Of a DNA stretch of 11,849 bases, positions 1-7,058 are shown in pieces. Under the pieces are notes generated by a model that made no database searches, was not told the DNA's origin, and worked only from the letters and a program-made list of their open reading frames with translations. The first letter of the stretch is position 1; each line of letters starts with the position of its first letter. Location of the stretch: NCBI GenBank assembly GCA_010025655.1, contig RGSV01000018.1, forward strand, positions 1 through 11,849, read 5' to 3'. Origin of the DNA: Acidimicrobiia bacterium (GTDB lineage: Bacteria > Actinomycetota > Acidimicrobiia > Acidimicrobiales > Ilumatobacteraceae). Made by a program: the position numbers and the translations under genes.

Positions 1-1326
1 GAGCCAATCAATCGCACCGAGAACCGAGCGGTCACCCACGTGGCGATGCGCGCCACCGACGACCGCACCGCACCGGCACGGCTGCGCTCAGAAGTGCAGG
101 CGGGCGAAAGCGCACTGCGCGACTTCATCGCTGGTGTTCCGACGAGCATCACCCATGTGGTGAACCTCGGCATCGGGGGCAGCGATCTCGGCCCCGCGCT
201 GGCGTACGACGCAATCTCCGCAATGCAGTCGCCACTGCGCACGGTGAGATTCGCTGCAAACGTCGACCCGCTCGATCTCGACCGCGCACTCGACGGGCTC
301 GACCCGGCACACACCCTCGTGGTCGTGTGCTCGAAGTCGTTCGGAACCAGTGAGACGCTGGCCAACGCGCGACGCGCAGCCGACTGGCTACGTCAGGGTG
401 GCGTCGGTGACGTGAAACTACATCTCGTTGCTGTCACCGCCCAGCCTGAGCGCGTGGCATCAAGTGGGTTGCCGATCGGCACGGTGTTGACGATGCCGGA
501 GAGCGTCGGCGGGCGATATTCCCTCGCCTCGGCAGTCGGAGTGTCGGTGGCGCTGGCCTTTGGACTCCCGGTGTTCGATGCGGTGCGAGCCGGCATGCGT
601 GATGTCGACCTGCACTTCGCCACGGCACCGGCCCGCGAGAACGTCGCACTGCTCTTTGGTTTGGTTGCCTGGTGGAACACCGCCGTACTCGGCCACCCGA
701 CGACGGCAGTGCTGCCGTATTCGCGCGCCTTGGCGATGTTGCCCGGCTATCTCGCACAACTGGTGATGGAAAGCAATGGCAAGTGGGTCGATGAGCGTGG
801 TGAAGTGCTCGACTCAAGCAGTGCAATCGTGTGGGGCGCGGTCGGCACGAACGCCCAGCACGCGGTCTTTCAGGCACTCCACCAGGGTCATCAGGTCGTG
901 CCGTGCGACTTCATCGCACACAGTCGTGCCCTGGGCACATCACCGGCCGATCACGACGCGCTCATCGCCAACATGATTGCCCAATCACAAGCCCTGGCCT
1001 TCGGTGTGACCGCCGACGAAGTGGGTGGCGACGCACAGCTGCGCACCCATCGCGCCACACCAGGCAATAGACCGAGCACGACACTGCTCCTTGCCCAACT
1101 CACACCGGGTGCAGTCGGAGCACTTGTGGCTCTCTATGAACATTCCACTTTCGTGCAAGGCGCAATGTGGGGCCTCAACAGTTTCGACCAATGGGGAGTC
1201 GAACTTGGCAAGCGACTCGCGGGCGACATCGCCGCGGCGCTTTCTACGGGTGGTACCGCGAACGCCACCCATGACGCCTCAACCACACAACTGGTTGCGA
1301 TGCATCGCCGCTGGCGCGAGGCCTGA
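1..1326 (+). CDS. pgi: Glucose-6-phosphate isomerase, 3' part (N-terminus outside window)
   Basis: Interconverts glucose-6-phosphate and fructose-6-phosphate in the cytoplasm (glycolysis and gluconeogenesis). The frame is open from base 1, and the first residues (EPINRTENRAVTHVAMR) match the family's INxTExRAVLHxALR block. The real start therefore lies upstream, and the GTG at 40 is internal. Using window residue numbers, the order is a sugar-phosphate SIS core with LGIGGSDLGP (about 56-65), the SKSFGTSET loop (about 111-119), VGGRYSL (about 169-175), MESNGK with the catalytic Glu (257), LHQGHQ with the catalytic His (294), and the C-terminal FDQWGVELGK block ending in the catalytic Lys (404). 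The 441 residues seen suggest roughly 80-100 are missing, judging from the usual length of about 550. The usual WGEPGTNGQH block reads WGAVGTNAQH, so Glu has become Ala, but no catalytic residue is lost. pafB starts 17 bases downstream. Confidence 0.96.
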   Translation, partial: EPINRTENRAVTHVAMRATDDRTAPARLRSEVQAGESALRDFIAGVPTSITHVVNLGIGGSDLGPALAYDAISAMQSPLRTVRFAANVDPLDLDRALDGLDPAHTLVVVCSKSFGTSETLANARRAADWLRQGGVGDVKLHLVAVTAQPERVASSGLPIGTVLTMPESVGGRYSLASAVGVSVALAFGLPVFDAVRAGMRDVDLHFATAPARENVALLFGLVAWWNTAVLGHPTTAVLPYSRALAMLPGYLAQLVMESNGKWVDERGEVLDSSSAIVWGAVGTNAQHAVFQALHQGHQVVPCDFIAHSRALGTSPADHDALIANMIAQSQALAFGVTADEVGGDAQLRTHRATPGNRPSTTLLLAQLTPGAVGALVALYEHSTFVQGAMWGLNSFDQWGVELGKRLAGDIAAALSTGGTANATHDASTTQLVAMHRRWREA

Positions 1327-1327
1327 C

Positions 1328-1333
1328 TACACT
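1328..1333 (+). promoter_or_regulatory. Candidate -10 box (TACACT) for pafBC
   Basis: TACACT lies just after the pgi stop and ten bases before the pafB GTG at 1344. It fits the actinobacterial TANNNT -10 pattern and would give a leader of only about three or four bases. No convincing -35 is visible at normal spacing, and no Shine-Dalgarno sequence precedes the GTG. It is the weakest of the promoter candidates here, because the spacing differs from the six or seven bases seen at the others. Confidence 0.35.
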
Positions 1334-1343
1334 CGTTTCCCCC

Positions 1344-2294
1344 GTGGCCCAGAAGATCGCAGCAGCCGAGCGCATGTTGAATCTGCTGGCGTTGCTCGCC
1401 CAGCGCACCCGGCCGATCACGTTGAAACAGATTCGCGCCGAACTCGTGCGTCAATACAGCGACAAAGACGAAGCAGCGCGTGCCCAATTTGAGCGCGACA
1501 AGGCCGAGCTGCGCGAGATGGGGATCGTGATCCTCACCGAGACACTCGGCGGTGACCAAGCAGGCGAGACCGCCTATCGAGTCGATCGCCGCAGTTACGA
1601 GTTGTCGGATGCCGAATTCACCGAAGAAGAGCTAATGGCGCTGCATCTCGCAGCCTCGACCGTGCACCTCGGCGCGCAGGAAGGCGAAACCGCACTGTGG
1701 AAGCTCGGCGCCGAACGCGCCAACCCGAAGCTCGCACAGCAGGTGACAATCCCGTTCTCTGATCCGCACCTGGCGGTGATCATGGGGGCGATCGCTGATC
1801 GTGCGCCGCTCTCGTTCGACTACAAGGGCGAACAGCGCAGTGTCGATGCCTACGGAATGTTGGCACGTAAAGGGTTTTGGTATCTGATTGGTTTTGACCA
1901 TCTGCGCGATGCCCAGCGTGTGTTTCGTGTTGACCGAATTGAAGGATCCATCAAGGTCGGTAAGGCTGCTTCATATAAGTTGCCGAGAGGTCTCGACATC
2001 GCCAAGATGGTGCCGACCGACCGCCAGATGATGGCGGCAGGCGACTACGAACATTCGGTAGCGGTAGTTCGTGTCGATGCTTCAGAGGTGCGGGGCGTCA
2101 CGCGCGAGTTTGGCGCTGCTGCGATTGTTCGCCAACATGACGATGGTTCTGCCGAGTTCGAGGTGCCGTGCAGCAACCACTACGCGTTTCGCTTGTGGTT
2201 GTTTGCGATGATCGACAAGGCGGTCGTCGTCTCGCCACCCGAAGTGTGCGACCTCGTGACTGGGTGGCTTGATGAACTCGCCGAGGTGAAGTGA
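1344..2294 (+). CDS. pafB: WYL-domain transcriptional regulator, PafB-like
   Basis: First member of a PafB/PafC pair. In mycobacteria the PafBC complex activates LexA-independent DNA-damage genes; that role is established for the family and inferred here. The 316 residues show an N-terminal helix-turn-helix region (about 1-90, starting AAAERMLNLLALL), a WYL domain (about 150-205) with FWYLIGFD at 178-185 and the basic RVFRVDRI strand at 192-199, and a C-terminal WCX-like segment (about 235-310). The start is GTG, 17 bases after pgi. The stop TGA at 2292-2294 shares its final A with the ATG of pafC, so the two are probably co-translated. The usual actinobacterial neighbours (pafA, prcBA, pup, tatAC) are absent from the window, so assignment rests on domain layout and pairing. 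Confidence 0.88.
   Translation: MAQKIAAAERMLNLLALLAQRTRPITLKQIRAELVRQYSDKDEAARAQFERDKAELREMGIVILTETLGGDQAGETAYRVDRRSYELSDAEFTEEELMALHLAASTVHLGAQEGETALWKLGAERANPKLAQQVTIPFSDPHLAVIMGAIADRAPLSFDYKGEQRSVDAYGMLARKGFWYLIGFDHLRDAQRVFRVDRIEGSIKVGKAASYKLPRGLDIAKMVPTDRQMMAAGDYEHSVAVVRVDASEVRGVTREFGAAAIVRQHDDGSAEFEVPCSNHYAFRLWLFAMIDKAVVVSPPEVCDLVTGWLDELAEVK
2283..2289 (+). promoter_or_regulatory. Ribosome binding site of pafC
   Basis: GAGGTGA inside the last codons of pafB is one of the few convincing Shine-Dalgarno sequences here. It sits about four or five bases before the ATG at 2294 and only one or two bases before the in-frame GTG at 2291. This favours ATG 2294 as the pafC start, giving a TGATG stop-start overlap with pafB. 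Confidence 0.55.
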
Positions 2295-3376
2295 TGGCGA
2301 CGAAGAAGCGCAAGGGCGCAGTGCGCAAAGCGGCGGCGCGTAAGGCGACCGGCAAGGGCGTGGCGCGCAAGTCCGCGGCACGTACACCCGCCAAGCGTGC
2401 GACCAGCACGCGTGCTCCCCGACGGCGTGGGCCGCGTAGTGCATCTGAACGCGTTGCCGGGTTGCTCATCATGTTGCCCTGGCTCATGGTTCGCAAACGA
2501 GTGAAGATCGCGACGATGGCCGCCCAGTTCCGCATGAGCGAAGAAGACTTGATTGCCGATATTCAGATGGCTTCGGTGTGCGGTGTGCCGCCGTATACGC
2601 CCGATGCCCTCATCGATGTATATGTCGACGAAGACATGGTGATTGCTGAGATGCCAACCATGTTCTCGAGGCCACTGCGGTTGAGCGCCGCCGAGCTCTT
2701 CGCCCTCACCGCAATGGTGCGTGCCGCGCAGAAGTTGCCTGGCGCACCGAAGCGTTCGACCCTCGCACGTGCGGTGGAGAAACTCGAGCGCCTCTTGCCG
2801 ACCGACGAAGAACCAGTGGTGATTGAGCTACCTGATGAACCGCAGGTCGCCGAGTTGCGCAGTGCCCTGGAAGACATGGCCGAGGTGCGAATCGAGTACT
2901 TCAACCCGAACCGCAACGAGTCGTCGTTTCGCAACATTCGGCCCTTGCGAGTGTTCTCTGACATGGGTCATTGGTACGTGCAGGCCGATGACGACAAGTC
3001 TGGCGACACGCGAATCTTCCGCATCGACCGCATCAACTCGTTGGTGCGCACCGGCAAAGTATTCGATCGAGTCGATGTGGCGAGCCGTATCACTGACGAC
3101 ACCTCGGCCGATTGGTTCGGTGAACAATATGAGTCGGTGACGCTGCGTGTGCGCGACGATGCCACGTGGATTGCCGAGCAGTATCCGACTGTCTCGCGCA
3201 CGAAGAACCGTGACGGCTCAATTGACGTGGTGTTGCGAGTGACGTCTGAACACTGGCTGGCTCGCGTGTTGCTGCGCGGGGGCACCAATGTGCAGGTGCT
3301 GACCCCGGCGAAGTGGGTCGACCTTGCCGCTCGCACGGCGAAGTCGGTGCGGGCGCGTTACGCCACGACCGAGTAG
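2294..3376 (+). CDS. pafC: WYL-domain transcriptional regulator, PafC-like, with long basic N-terminal tail
   Basis: Probable partner of PafB in the DNA-damage-responsive PafBC activator (family knowledge; function here inferred). Of 360 residues, the first 48 form a Lys/Arg/Ala-rich tail with 19 basic and no acidic residues, resembling histone H1-like or HU-like tails. A winged-helix region follows (about 50-130), with RVAGLLIMLPWL and the family-typical cysteine-glycine turn VCGVPPYTPDALID (96-109), then a WYL domain (about 195-255) with GHWYVQAD (225-232) and TRIFRIDRI (239-247). A WCX-like C-terminus completes it. WYV replaces the canonical WYL triad, a conservative change. The start at ATG 2294 is chosen over GTG 2291 because of the ribosome binding site spacing. 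The gene ends six bases from the convergent exonuclease gene, with no tatA downstream as in mycobacteria. Confidence 0.87.
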   Translation: MATKKRKGAVRKAAARKATGKGVARKSAARTPAKRATSTRAPRRRGPRSASERVAGLLIMLPWLMVRKRVKIATMAAQFRMSEEDLIADIQMASVCGVPPYTPDALIDVYVDEDMVIAEMPTMFSRPLRLSAAELFALTAMVRAAQKLPGAPKRSTLARAVEKLERLLPTDEEPVVIELPDEPQVAELRSALEDMAEVRIEYFNPNRNESSFRNIRPLRVFSDMGHWYVQADDDKSGDTRIFRIDRINSLVRTGKVFDRVDVASRITDDTSADWFGEQYESVTLRVRDDATWIAEQYPTVSRTKNRDGSIDVVLRVTSEHWLARVLLRGGTNVQVLTPAKWVDLAARTAKSVRARYATTE

Positions 3377-3382
3377 GGCGCG

Positions 3383-3955
3383 CTAGACGCCGAAGTGCGC
3401 GGCGAGATCTTCGCGTGTGGTGATGTTGTGCGCCGCGAGCAGGTTGGGTAACACTGCGGCGGTGAGTTGTGCATCGGCGAGCGCATCGTGCGGTCGATCG
3501 GTGCTCTTGCCGTAGCGGGCAGCAACATCGCGCAATTTGTGAGACATTGTGCGCTGTGGGTCGAGTTTGCGTGATAGCAGCAGGGTGCATAACGGGCCAT
3601 TTACCTTGAGCGGCACCCCGAGTCGCGCTGAATCGGCGCGCAGAAAGCCAAGGTCAAACTTTGCATTGTGCGCCACGAAGATGCAGTCGCCAATCATTAC
3701 GTTGAGCATCTCGAGCGCCTCGGTTGGCTTCATGCCGCGCCGCAATTGTCGGCGGGTGATGCCGTGCACGTGAAACGCACCGACATGGCCAAAGCCCCAG
3801 GTGCGACGGCGAAGATACGTCACGAATTCATGCTCGACCTTTCCGTCGTGCCGCACCACGACAACACCGAGTTGCAGCACAACGTCGTCGTCGGTGGAGA
3901 GCCCGGTCGTCTCGGTGTCGACGACAGCGAAGCGGGTGTCGCTGAGTGCGGTCAT
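3383..3955 (-). CDS. DEDDh 3'-5' exonuclease (DnaQ/epsilon-like)
   Basis: A 190-residue stand-alone exonuclease of the RNase T/DnaQ fold, which removes nucleotides from 3' ends with two metal ions. All five DEDDh residues are visible: Asp13 and Glu15 in VVDTETTG (ExoI), Asp101 in VAHNAKFDLGFL (ExoII), and His156 and Asp161 in RPHDALADAQ (ExoIII). It has no polymerase, GIY-YIG or BRCT partner domain. It could proofread for DNA polymerase III or act in repair; similarity to the epsilon subunit alone does not decide. Its ATG (3955-3953) overlaps the helicase stop (3954-3952) as ATGA, so expression is probably translationally coupled to the helicase. The gene converges on pafC with a six-base gap. 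Confidence 0.9.
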   Translation of the reverse strand: MTALSDTRFAVVDTETTGLSTDDDVVLQLGVVVVRHDGKVEHEFVTYLRRRTWGFGHVGAFHVHGITRRQLRRGMKPTEALEMLNVMIGDCIFVAHNAKFDLGFLRADSARLGVPLKVNGPLCTLLLSRKLDPQRTMSHKLRDVAARYGKSTDRPHDALADAQLTAAVLPNLLAAHNITTREDLAAHFGV

Positions 3956-5913
3956 GCGAATGCCACCGTCTCGCGCAAGATCGACGCACCCAATCGTTGG
4001 GCAGTGAGTGGCCCGAGTATGCGGGCGAGATGCTCAAGGTCGGCGGGCCGTTCGTCGACGATGCGACGAATCTCTGCATCGCTCAGCACGACTTCCGGGA
4101 GGCAAAAGTTGATGCGCGCAATGTCGTCGCGCATGAGCCGCAGGCGACGTCGCAGGTTGTCGTTGGCGAGCCCGCTGGCATCGCGCGGGGTGGAAAGCCG
4201 CGGTAGGTCGGTGGGTCGCGACGAAGTTTGACTGTCGGCGCGCTCGACGTCAGACGGCAGGTCGGCAAAGAACTGGCTAATCGTGGCGGCACGCCCGCGG
4301 CGTCGTCGAGCTCGCACGATGTACAAATGGTCGGCGGCTCTGGTGCACGCCACGTAGGCAAGCCGTGCTTCTTCGGCAAGCTGAGCGGGGCTACTGGCGT
4401 TGGCGTGGGGCAGAAGCCCGCGATCGGCGCCGATGATTACGACGACTGAAAACTCGCGCCCTTTGGCCCCGTGAAACGTGAGCAGCTCGACCCCACTGGT
4501 ATCGGGTGTGTGTTGCGCAGCACGCAGCCATGCCGCTGCGGTGCGACCATCGACGGTGCTGGCGGCGGCAGAGCGGAGGAACTCTTGCACTTGGCCTGCC
4601 ACTTCGCGTTGCGCGTCGTTCTCTGACTCGATGAGCACGTCGGCGGCCCACACAGCAAGGTCGTGCCGATCGCGGCAGTCGGAGACCTCGTCGATGGCCG
4701 TGGCGCGCGCGGCGTCAACGCGACGTGACGCAACGGCGACCCCGCTGCGTTCGAGCCAGCGAGCGAGCGGTTCGAGTTGTTGGTGGGTGCGCGCCAACAC
4801 CGCAACGGGTGATGACGGTGCGCCGCGCGAGGCGTGTTCGCCGCGTGCACCGCGCGAGCCGTGTGCACTGCGGTCTGCGTGGCGCACGACAATGTCGAAC
4901 GCCTGCGCCAATTCGTCGTCTTCGTCGGCCGCCTCAATGAGCACGGCTGGCAGACCATTGGCGCGTCGCGCGCGCACCTCGGGCTCGGTGCCGTTATGGC
5001 GTGCAACGTGGGTTGCCACCGAGAGCACTTGGGGTGAGCAGCGGTAGTTGTTGGGTAGTGAGAGCACGGTCGGATTCGGTAGTGCATCAGGCAAACTCGT
5101 GAACAGTGCAGGGTCGGCGCCGTTCCACCCATAGATGGCTTGCAGTGGATCGCCGACCACGAACACATCTGCTCGATCGCCACGCAGCGCTTCGAAGAAG
5201 GCATATTGCAGTGGATTCATGTCCTGCGCCTCGTCAACGAAGAGGTGTCGAAACCGAAACCGTGTTGCTGCGGCGAAATCTGAGCGATCGTATATCGCGC
5301 GGGTGGCGAGCGAGAGCAAGTCGTCGAGGTCGACGAGACCACGCCGACGCTTGAGTTGCTCGTATGCCAAGTAGGCGGCCGCGACACTCGCAGCATCAAG
5401 TGACACCGAACGCTGAGCGCGCTGCACTTCGAAGGCGTATCGCTCAGGCGGAATCATGCGTGCATGTGCCCAGTCGATTTCGGCGAGCATGAGTTGTCGC
5501 TGGCGCAGCGCACTCTTGTCACCGATGGCTTCTTGCAGGAGTGACAGTCGGTTGCCGACGATGTTGGGCATGGTCGCCGAGGTATCGCTGGCACGTCGTC
5601 GCAGCAAGCCAAGGGCGACTGCGTGAAACGTGCCGATGGTCGGTGAGTCGGTATCGCCGGGTCGATGGTTGCGCACCACACCGAGAGCGCGCAGGCGGCG
5701 CCGCATCTCGGCAGCGGCTTCTCGCGTGAATGTGATGGCGAGCACGCGTGAAGGGTCGGCGGTGCCCTCTGCAATGCGCCAGGCGATGCGATGAGTGAGC
5801 ACGCGAGTCTTGCCCGACCCGGCACCCGCATGCACGATGGTGGCAGTCGGTGGGCAGGTGACTGCACGCCGCTGGTCGTCGTCGAGGTCGGCAAGCAGCG
5901 CCTCGTTCACCAC
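3952..5913 (-). CDS. SF1A DNA helicase, UvrD2-like, with C-terminal HRDC-like domain
   Basis: ATP-driven 3'-5' helicase of the UvrD/PcrA family, expected to act in DNA repair. Using GTG 5913 as residue 1 (653 residues): Walker A AGAGSGKT (29-36), motif Ia ITFTREAAAEM, DEAQD (227-231), VGDPLQAIYGWNGA (253-266), NYRC (289-292), TFHGAKGREF (479-488) and LAYVACTRA (518-526). An HRDC-like end follows (about 605-647, PEVVLSDAEIRRIVDERP). HRDC-tailed UvrD2 is typical of Actinomycetota, but the tetracysteine motif known from mycobacterial UvrD2 is missing: only one Cys lies between motif VI and the HRDC. About 190 residues separate motifs IV and V, fewer than in E. coli UvrD, so domain 2B looks short. 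An open frame reaches 6102, but that extension overlaps galK and is not helicase-like. Tandem GTGs at 5913 and 5910 precede VNEALLADLDDDQRRAV, the family's conserved beginning. The stop overlaps the exonuclease start. Confidence 0.9.
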   Translation of the reverse strand: MVNEALLADLDDDQRRAVTCPPTATIVHAGAGSGKTRVLTHRIAWRIAEGTADPSRVLAITFTREAAAEMRRRLRALGVVRNHRPGDTDSPTIGTFHAVALGLLRRRASDTSATMPNIVGNRLSLLQEAIGDKSALRQRQLMLAEIDWAHARMIPPERYAFEVQRAQRSVSLDAASVAAAYLAYEQLKRRRGLVDLDDLLSLATRAIYDRSDFAAATRFRFRHLFVDEAQDMNPLQYAFFEALRGDRADVFVVGDPLQAIYGWNGADPALFTSLPDALPNPTVLSLPNNYRCSPQVLSVATHVARHNGTEPEVRARRANGLPAVLIEAADEDDELAQAFDIVVRHADRSAHGSRGARGEHASRGAPSSPVAVLARTHQQLEPLARWLERSGVAVASRRVDAARATAIDEVSDCRDRHDLAVWAADVLIESENDAQREVAGQVQEFLRSAAASTVDGRTAAAWLRAAQHTPDTSGVELLTFHGAKGREFSVVVIIGADRGLLPHANASSPAQLAEEARLAYVACTRAADHLYIVRARRRRGRAATISQFFADLPSDVERADSQTSSRPTDLPRLSTPRDASGLANDNLRRRLRLMRDDIARINFCLPEVVLSDAEIRRIVDERPADLEHLARILGPLTAQRLGASILRETVAFA

Positions 5914-5920
5914 GGCTCGC

Positions 5921-5926
5921 AGGCTA
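5921..5926 (-). promoter_or_regulatory. Candidate -10 box (TAGCCT) for the helicase-exonuclease operon
   Basis: On the minus strand TAGCCT is followed by seven bases and then the GTG at 5913, placing the predicted transcription start at or next to the start codon. This matches the TANNNT leaderless geometry at galK, the hydrolase and the membrane protein. It supports GTG 5913 over the upstream in-frame starts inside galK. No clear -35 is visible. Confidence 0.45.
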
Positions 5927-5961
5927 CGACAGCGGTGTGTTGCGATGCCGATCGTGGCGGC

Positions 5962-5984
5962 GTTCGCCGTGCTGTGCGGCGAAC
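5962..5984 (-). terminator. Stem-loop at the galK stop codon, possible terminator
   Basis: A perfect 8-bp inverted repeat (GTTCGCCG and CGGCGAAC, 7-base loop) begins at the last base of the galK TAG and lies in the 70-base gap before the helicase. No U-run follows on the minus strand, so it is not a classic intrinsic terminator. U-less hairpins are reported to act as terminators or 3'-end stabilisers in actinobacteria. It could also arise by chance in GC-rich DNA. Confidence 0.35.
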
Positions 5985-7042
5985 TACACGCGGGGTGACA
6001 CTGATGCGCCGTCAGCGGCTCGCACACGCATGCCCGCCAGACGGCCCGCGAGCGGTGCCGAGACGTCGGCATCATCGTCGGCAAGCACGACGACACAACC
6101 ACCGAATCCTCCGCCTGTCATTCGCACTCCGTGCACCCCGCGAATCTTGCCCAACTGTTCGACGGCGTCGTCCATGCTGGGGGTAGATGTGGCGAAGTCG
6201 TCGCGCAAACTGCGGTGCCCCTCATACATAATGCGACCCGCTTCGCGAAGATCGCCGGCCGAAAGCGCAGTCGCAAAGTCGCGCACACGCTGATTTTCGC
6301 TCACCACGTGTCGCGCGCGGGCACGAATGACTGGGTCGCCGATTCGTTCGACCATCGCCAGGTCGGCGAGACGCAGCGGACCAACTTCGGCTTCGGCTGC
6401 CGCACATTGCGCGACGCGCGCGGGATACTCGCTGCCATCGAGCGTGCGTGAAGACACCGGCACTACCCAGACGCTCGCCGACTCGGGCATCGCAACAGCA
6501 GTGACGTCGAGCGAGTGACAGTCGATCACTAACGCATGGTCGCGAACGCCGGCCACTGACGTGAGTTGATCCATGATGCCGCAAGGAACACTGGTTGCAA
6601 GATGCTCAGCGCGGCGGCACACCGCAGCGATGGTGGCCGAGTCGGCTTCGATACCAAATGCCAAGGCGGCAGCCACTTCAAGCGCCGCACTTGACGAAAG
6701 GCCACCGCCAATCGGCACCGTTGTCAAGACCTGACCCGCGAACCCGCGCGGGCTGAAGCCGCGCTCGATCATCGCCGCTGCGACACCAGCGACATAACGG
6801 CCCCAGGTCGGGGTGACCGTCGCTGGTGCAAAGCCGTTGGATGATGCGAGTGAACCACTCGTTGGCAGCGCGAACTGCACCGTGCCGGCGAAGTCTCCGC
6901 TTGTGAGTCGAACATCGTTGCTTGGCTCAAACTCAATAGTGGTGGCGCGGTCAATCGCCATCGGCATCACCAGACCGCCCGTGTAGTCGGTGTGGTCACC
7001 AATGAGATTGACGCGACCTGGTGCGCGTGCGACCTGCGGCAC
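5984..7042 (-). CDS. galK: Galactokinase (GHMP kinase)
   Basis: Phosphorylates galactose at C1 with ATP (Leloir pathway, cytoplasm). The 352 residues carry the galactokinase signature GRVNLIGDHTDYTGG (9-23) with catalytic Arg10, the GHMP phosphate loop GGGLSSSAALE (112-122), CGIMDQLTS (154-162) with catalytic Asp158, and the C-terminal GHMP motif TGGGFGGCV. The signature normally reads GEHTDY. Here Asp replaces the Glu that contacts the sugar, so the preferred sugar could differ slightly. The GTG start is forced: an in-frame TAG lies four codons upstream and no other start codon intervenes. The N-terminus is therefore only about eight residues before the signature, shorter than in well-studied enzymes of about 380-400 residues. 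No galT or galE is in the window. It is divergent from the hydrolase gene, 22 bases away. Confidence 0.93.
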   Translation of the reverse strand: MPQVARAPGRVNLIGDHTDYTGGLVMPMAIDRATTIEFEPSNDVRLTSGDFAGTVQFALPTSGSLASSNGFAPATVTPTWGRYVAGVAAAMIERGFSPRGFAGQVLTTVPIGGGLSSSAALEVAAALAFGIEADSATIAAVCRRAEHLATSVPCGIMDQLTSVAGVRDHALVIDCHSLDVTAVAMPESASVWVVPVSSRTLDGSEYPARVAQCAAAEAEVGPLRLADLAMVERIGDPVIRARARHVVSENQRVRDFATALSAGDLREAGRIMYEGHRSLRDDFATSTPSMDDAVEQLGKIRGVHGVRMTGGGFGGCVVVLADDDADVSAPLAGRLAGMRVRAADGASVSPRV

Positions 7043-7048
7043 GGCGAA

Positions 7049-7054
7049 ACGCTA
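7049..7054 (-). promoter_or_regulatory. -10 box (TAGCGT) of galK, part of a bidirectional promoter
   Basis: On the minus strand TAGCGT is followed by exactly six bases (TTCGCC) and the GTG start of galK, the spacing expected when transcription begins at the start codon. Its TAG is also the in-frame stop that closes the galK frame upstream. It shares its TA (7053-7054) with the oppositely oriented box of the hydrolase gene. No -35 or Shine-Dalgarno sequence is evident. Confidence 0.6.
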
Positions 7055-7058
7055 CCGT
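7053..7058 (+). promoter_or_regulatory. -10 box (TACCGT) of the hydrolase operon, part of a bidirectional promoter
   Basis: TACCGT is followed by exactly six bases (GAAGGC) and the ATG at 7065, implying a leaderless mRNA. It overlaps the galK box by two bases. The GAAGG in the spacer resembles a Shine-Dalgarno sequence but ends only one base before the ATG, too close to work normally. The box supports ATG 7065 over earlier in-frame starts inside galK. Confidence 0.6.

Noticed and set aside
1311..1333. PafBC target motif (RecA-NDp type, TTGTCRGTG-N8-TANNNT) upstream of the promoter candidates
   Set aside because: I compared the bases eight positions before each TANNNT at 1328, 5926, 7053 and 10189 with the mycobacterial consensus and saw no convincing match, so control by PafBC is not supported from sequence here.
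4437..5204. 255-codon minus-strand frame inside the helicase
   Set aside because: It is an out-of-frame reading of the helicase with Arg/Ser/Pro/His-biased composition and no domain.
5914..6102. Upstream extension of the helicase by 63 residues
   Set aside because: The extension overlaps the 3' end of galK, is Cys/His/Ser-rich and unlike helicase sequence. The conserved start VNEALLADLDDDQRRAV and a -10 box point to GTG 5913 or 5910.
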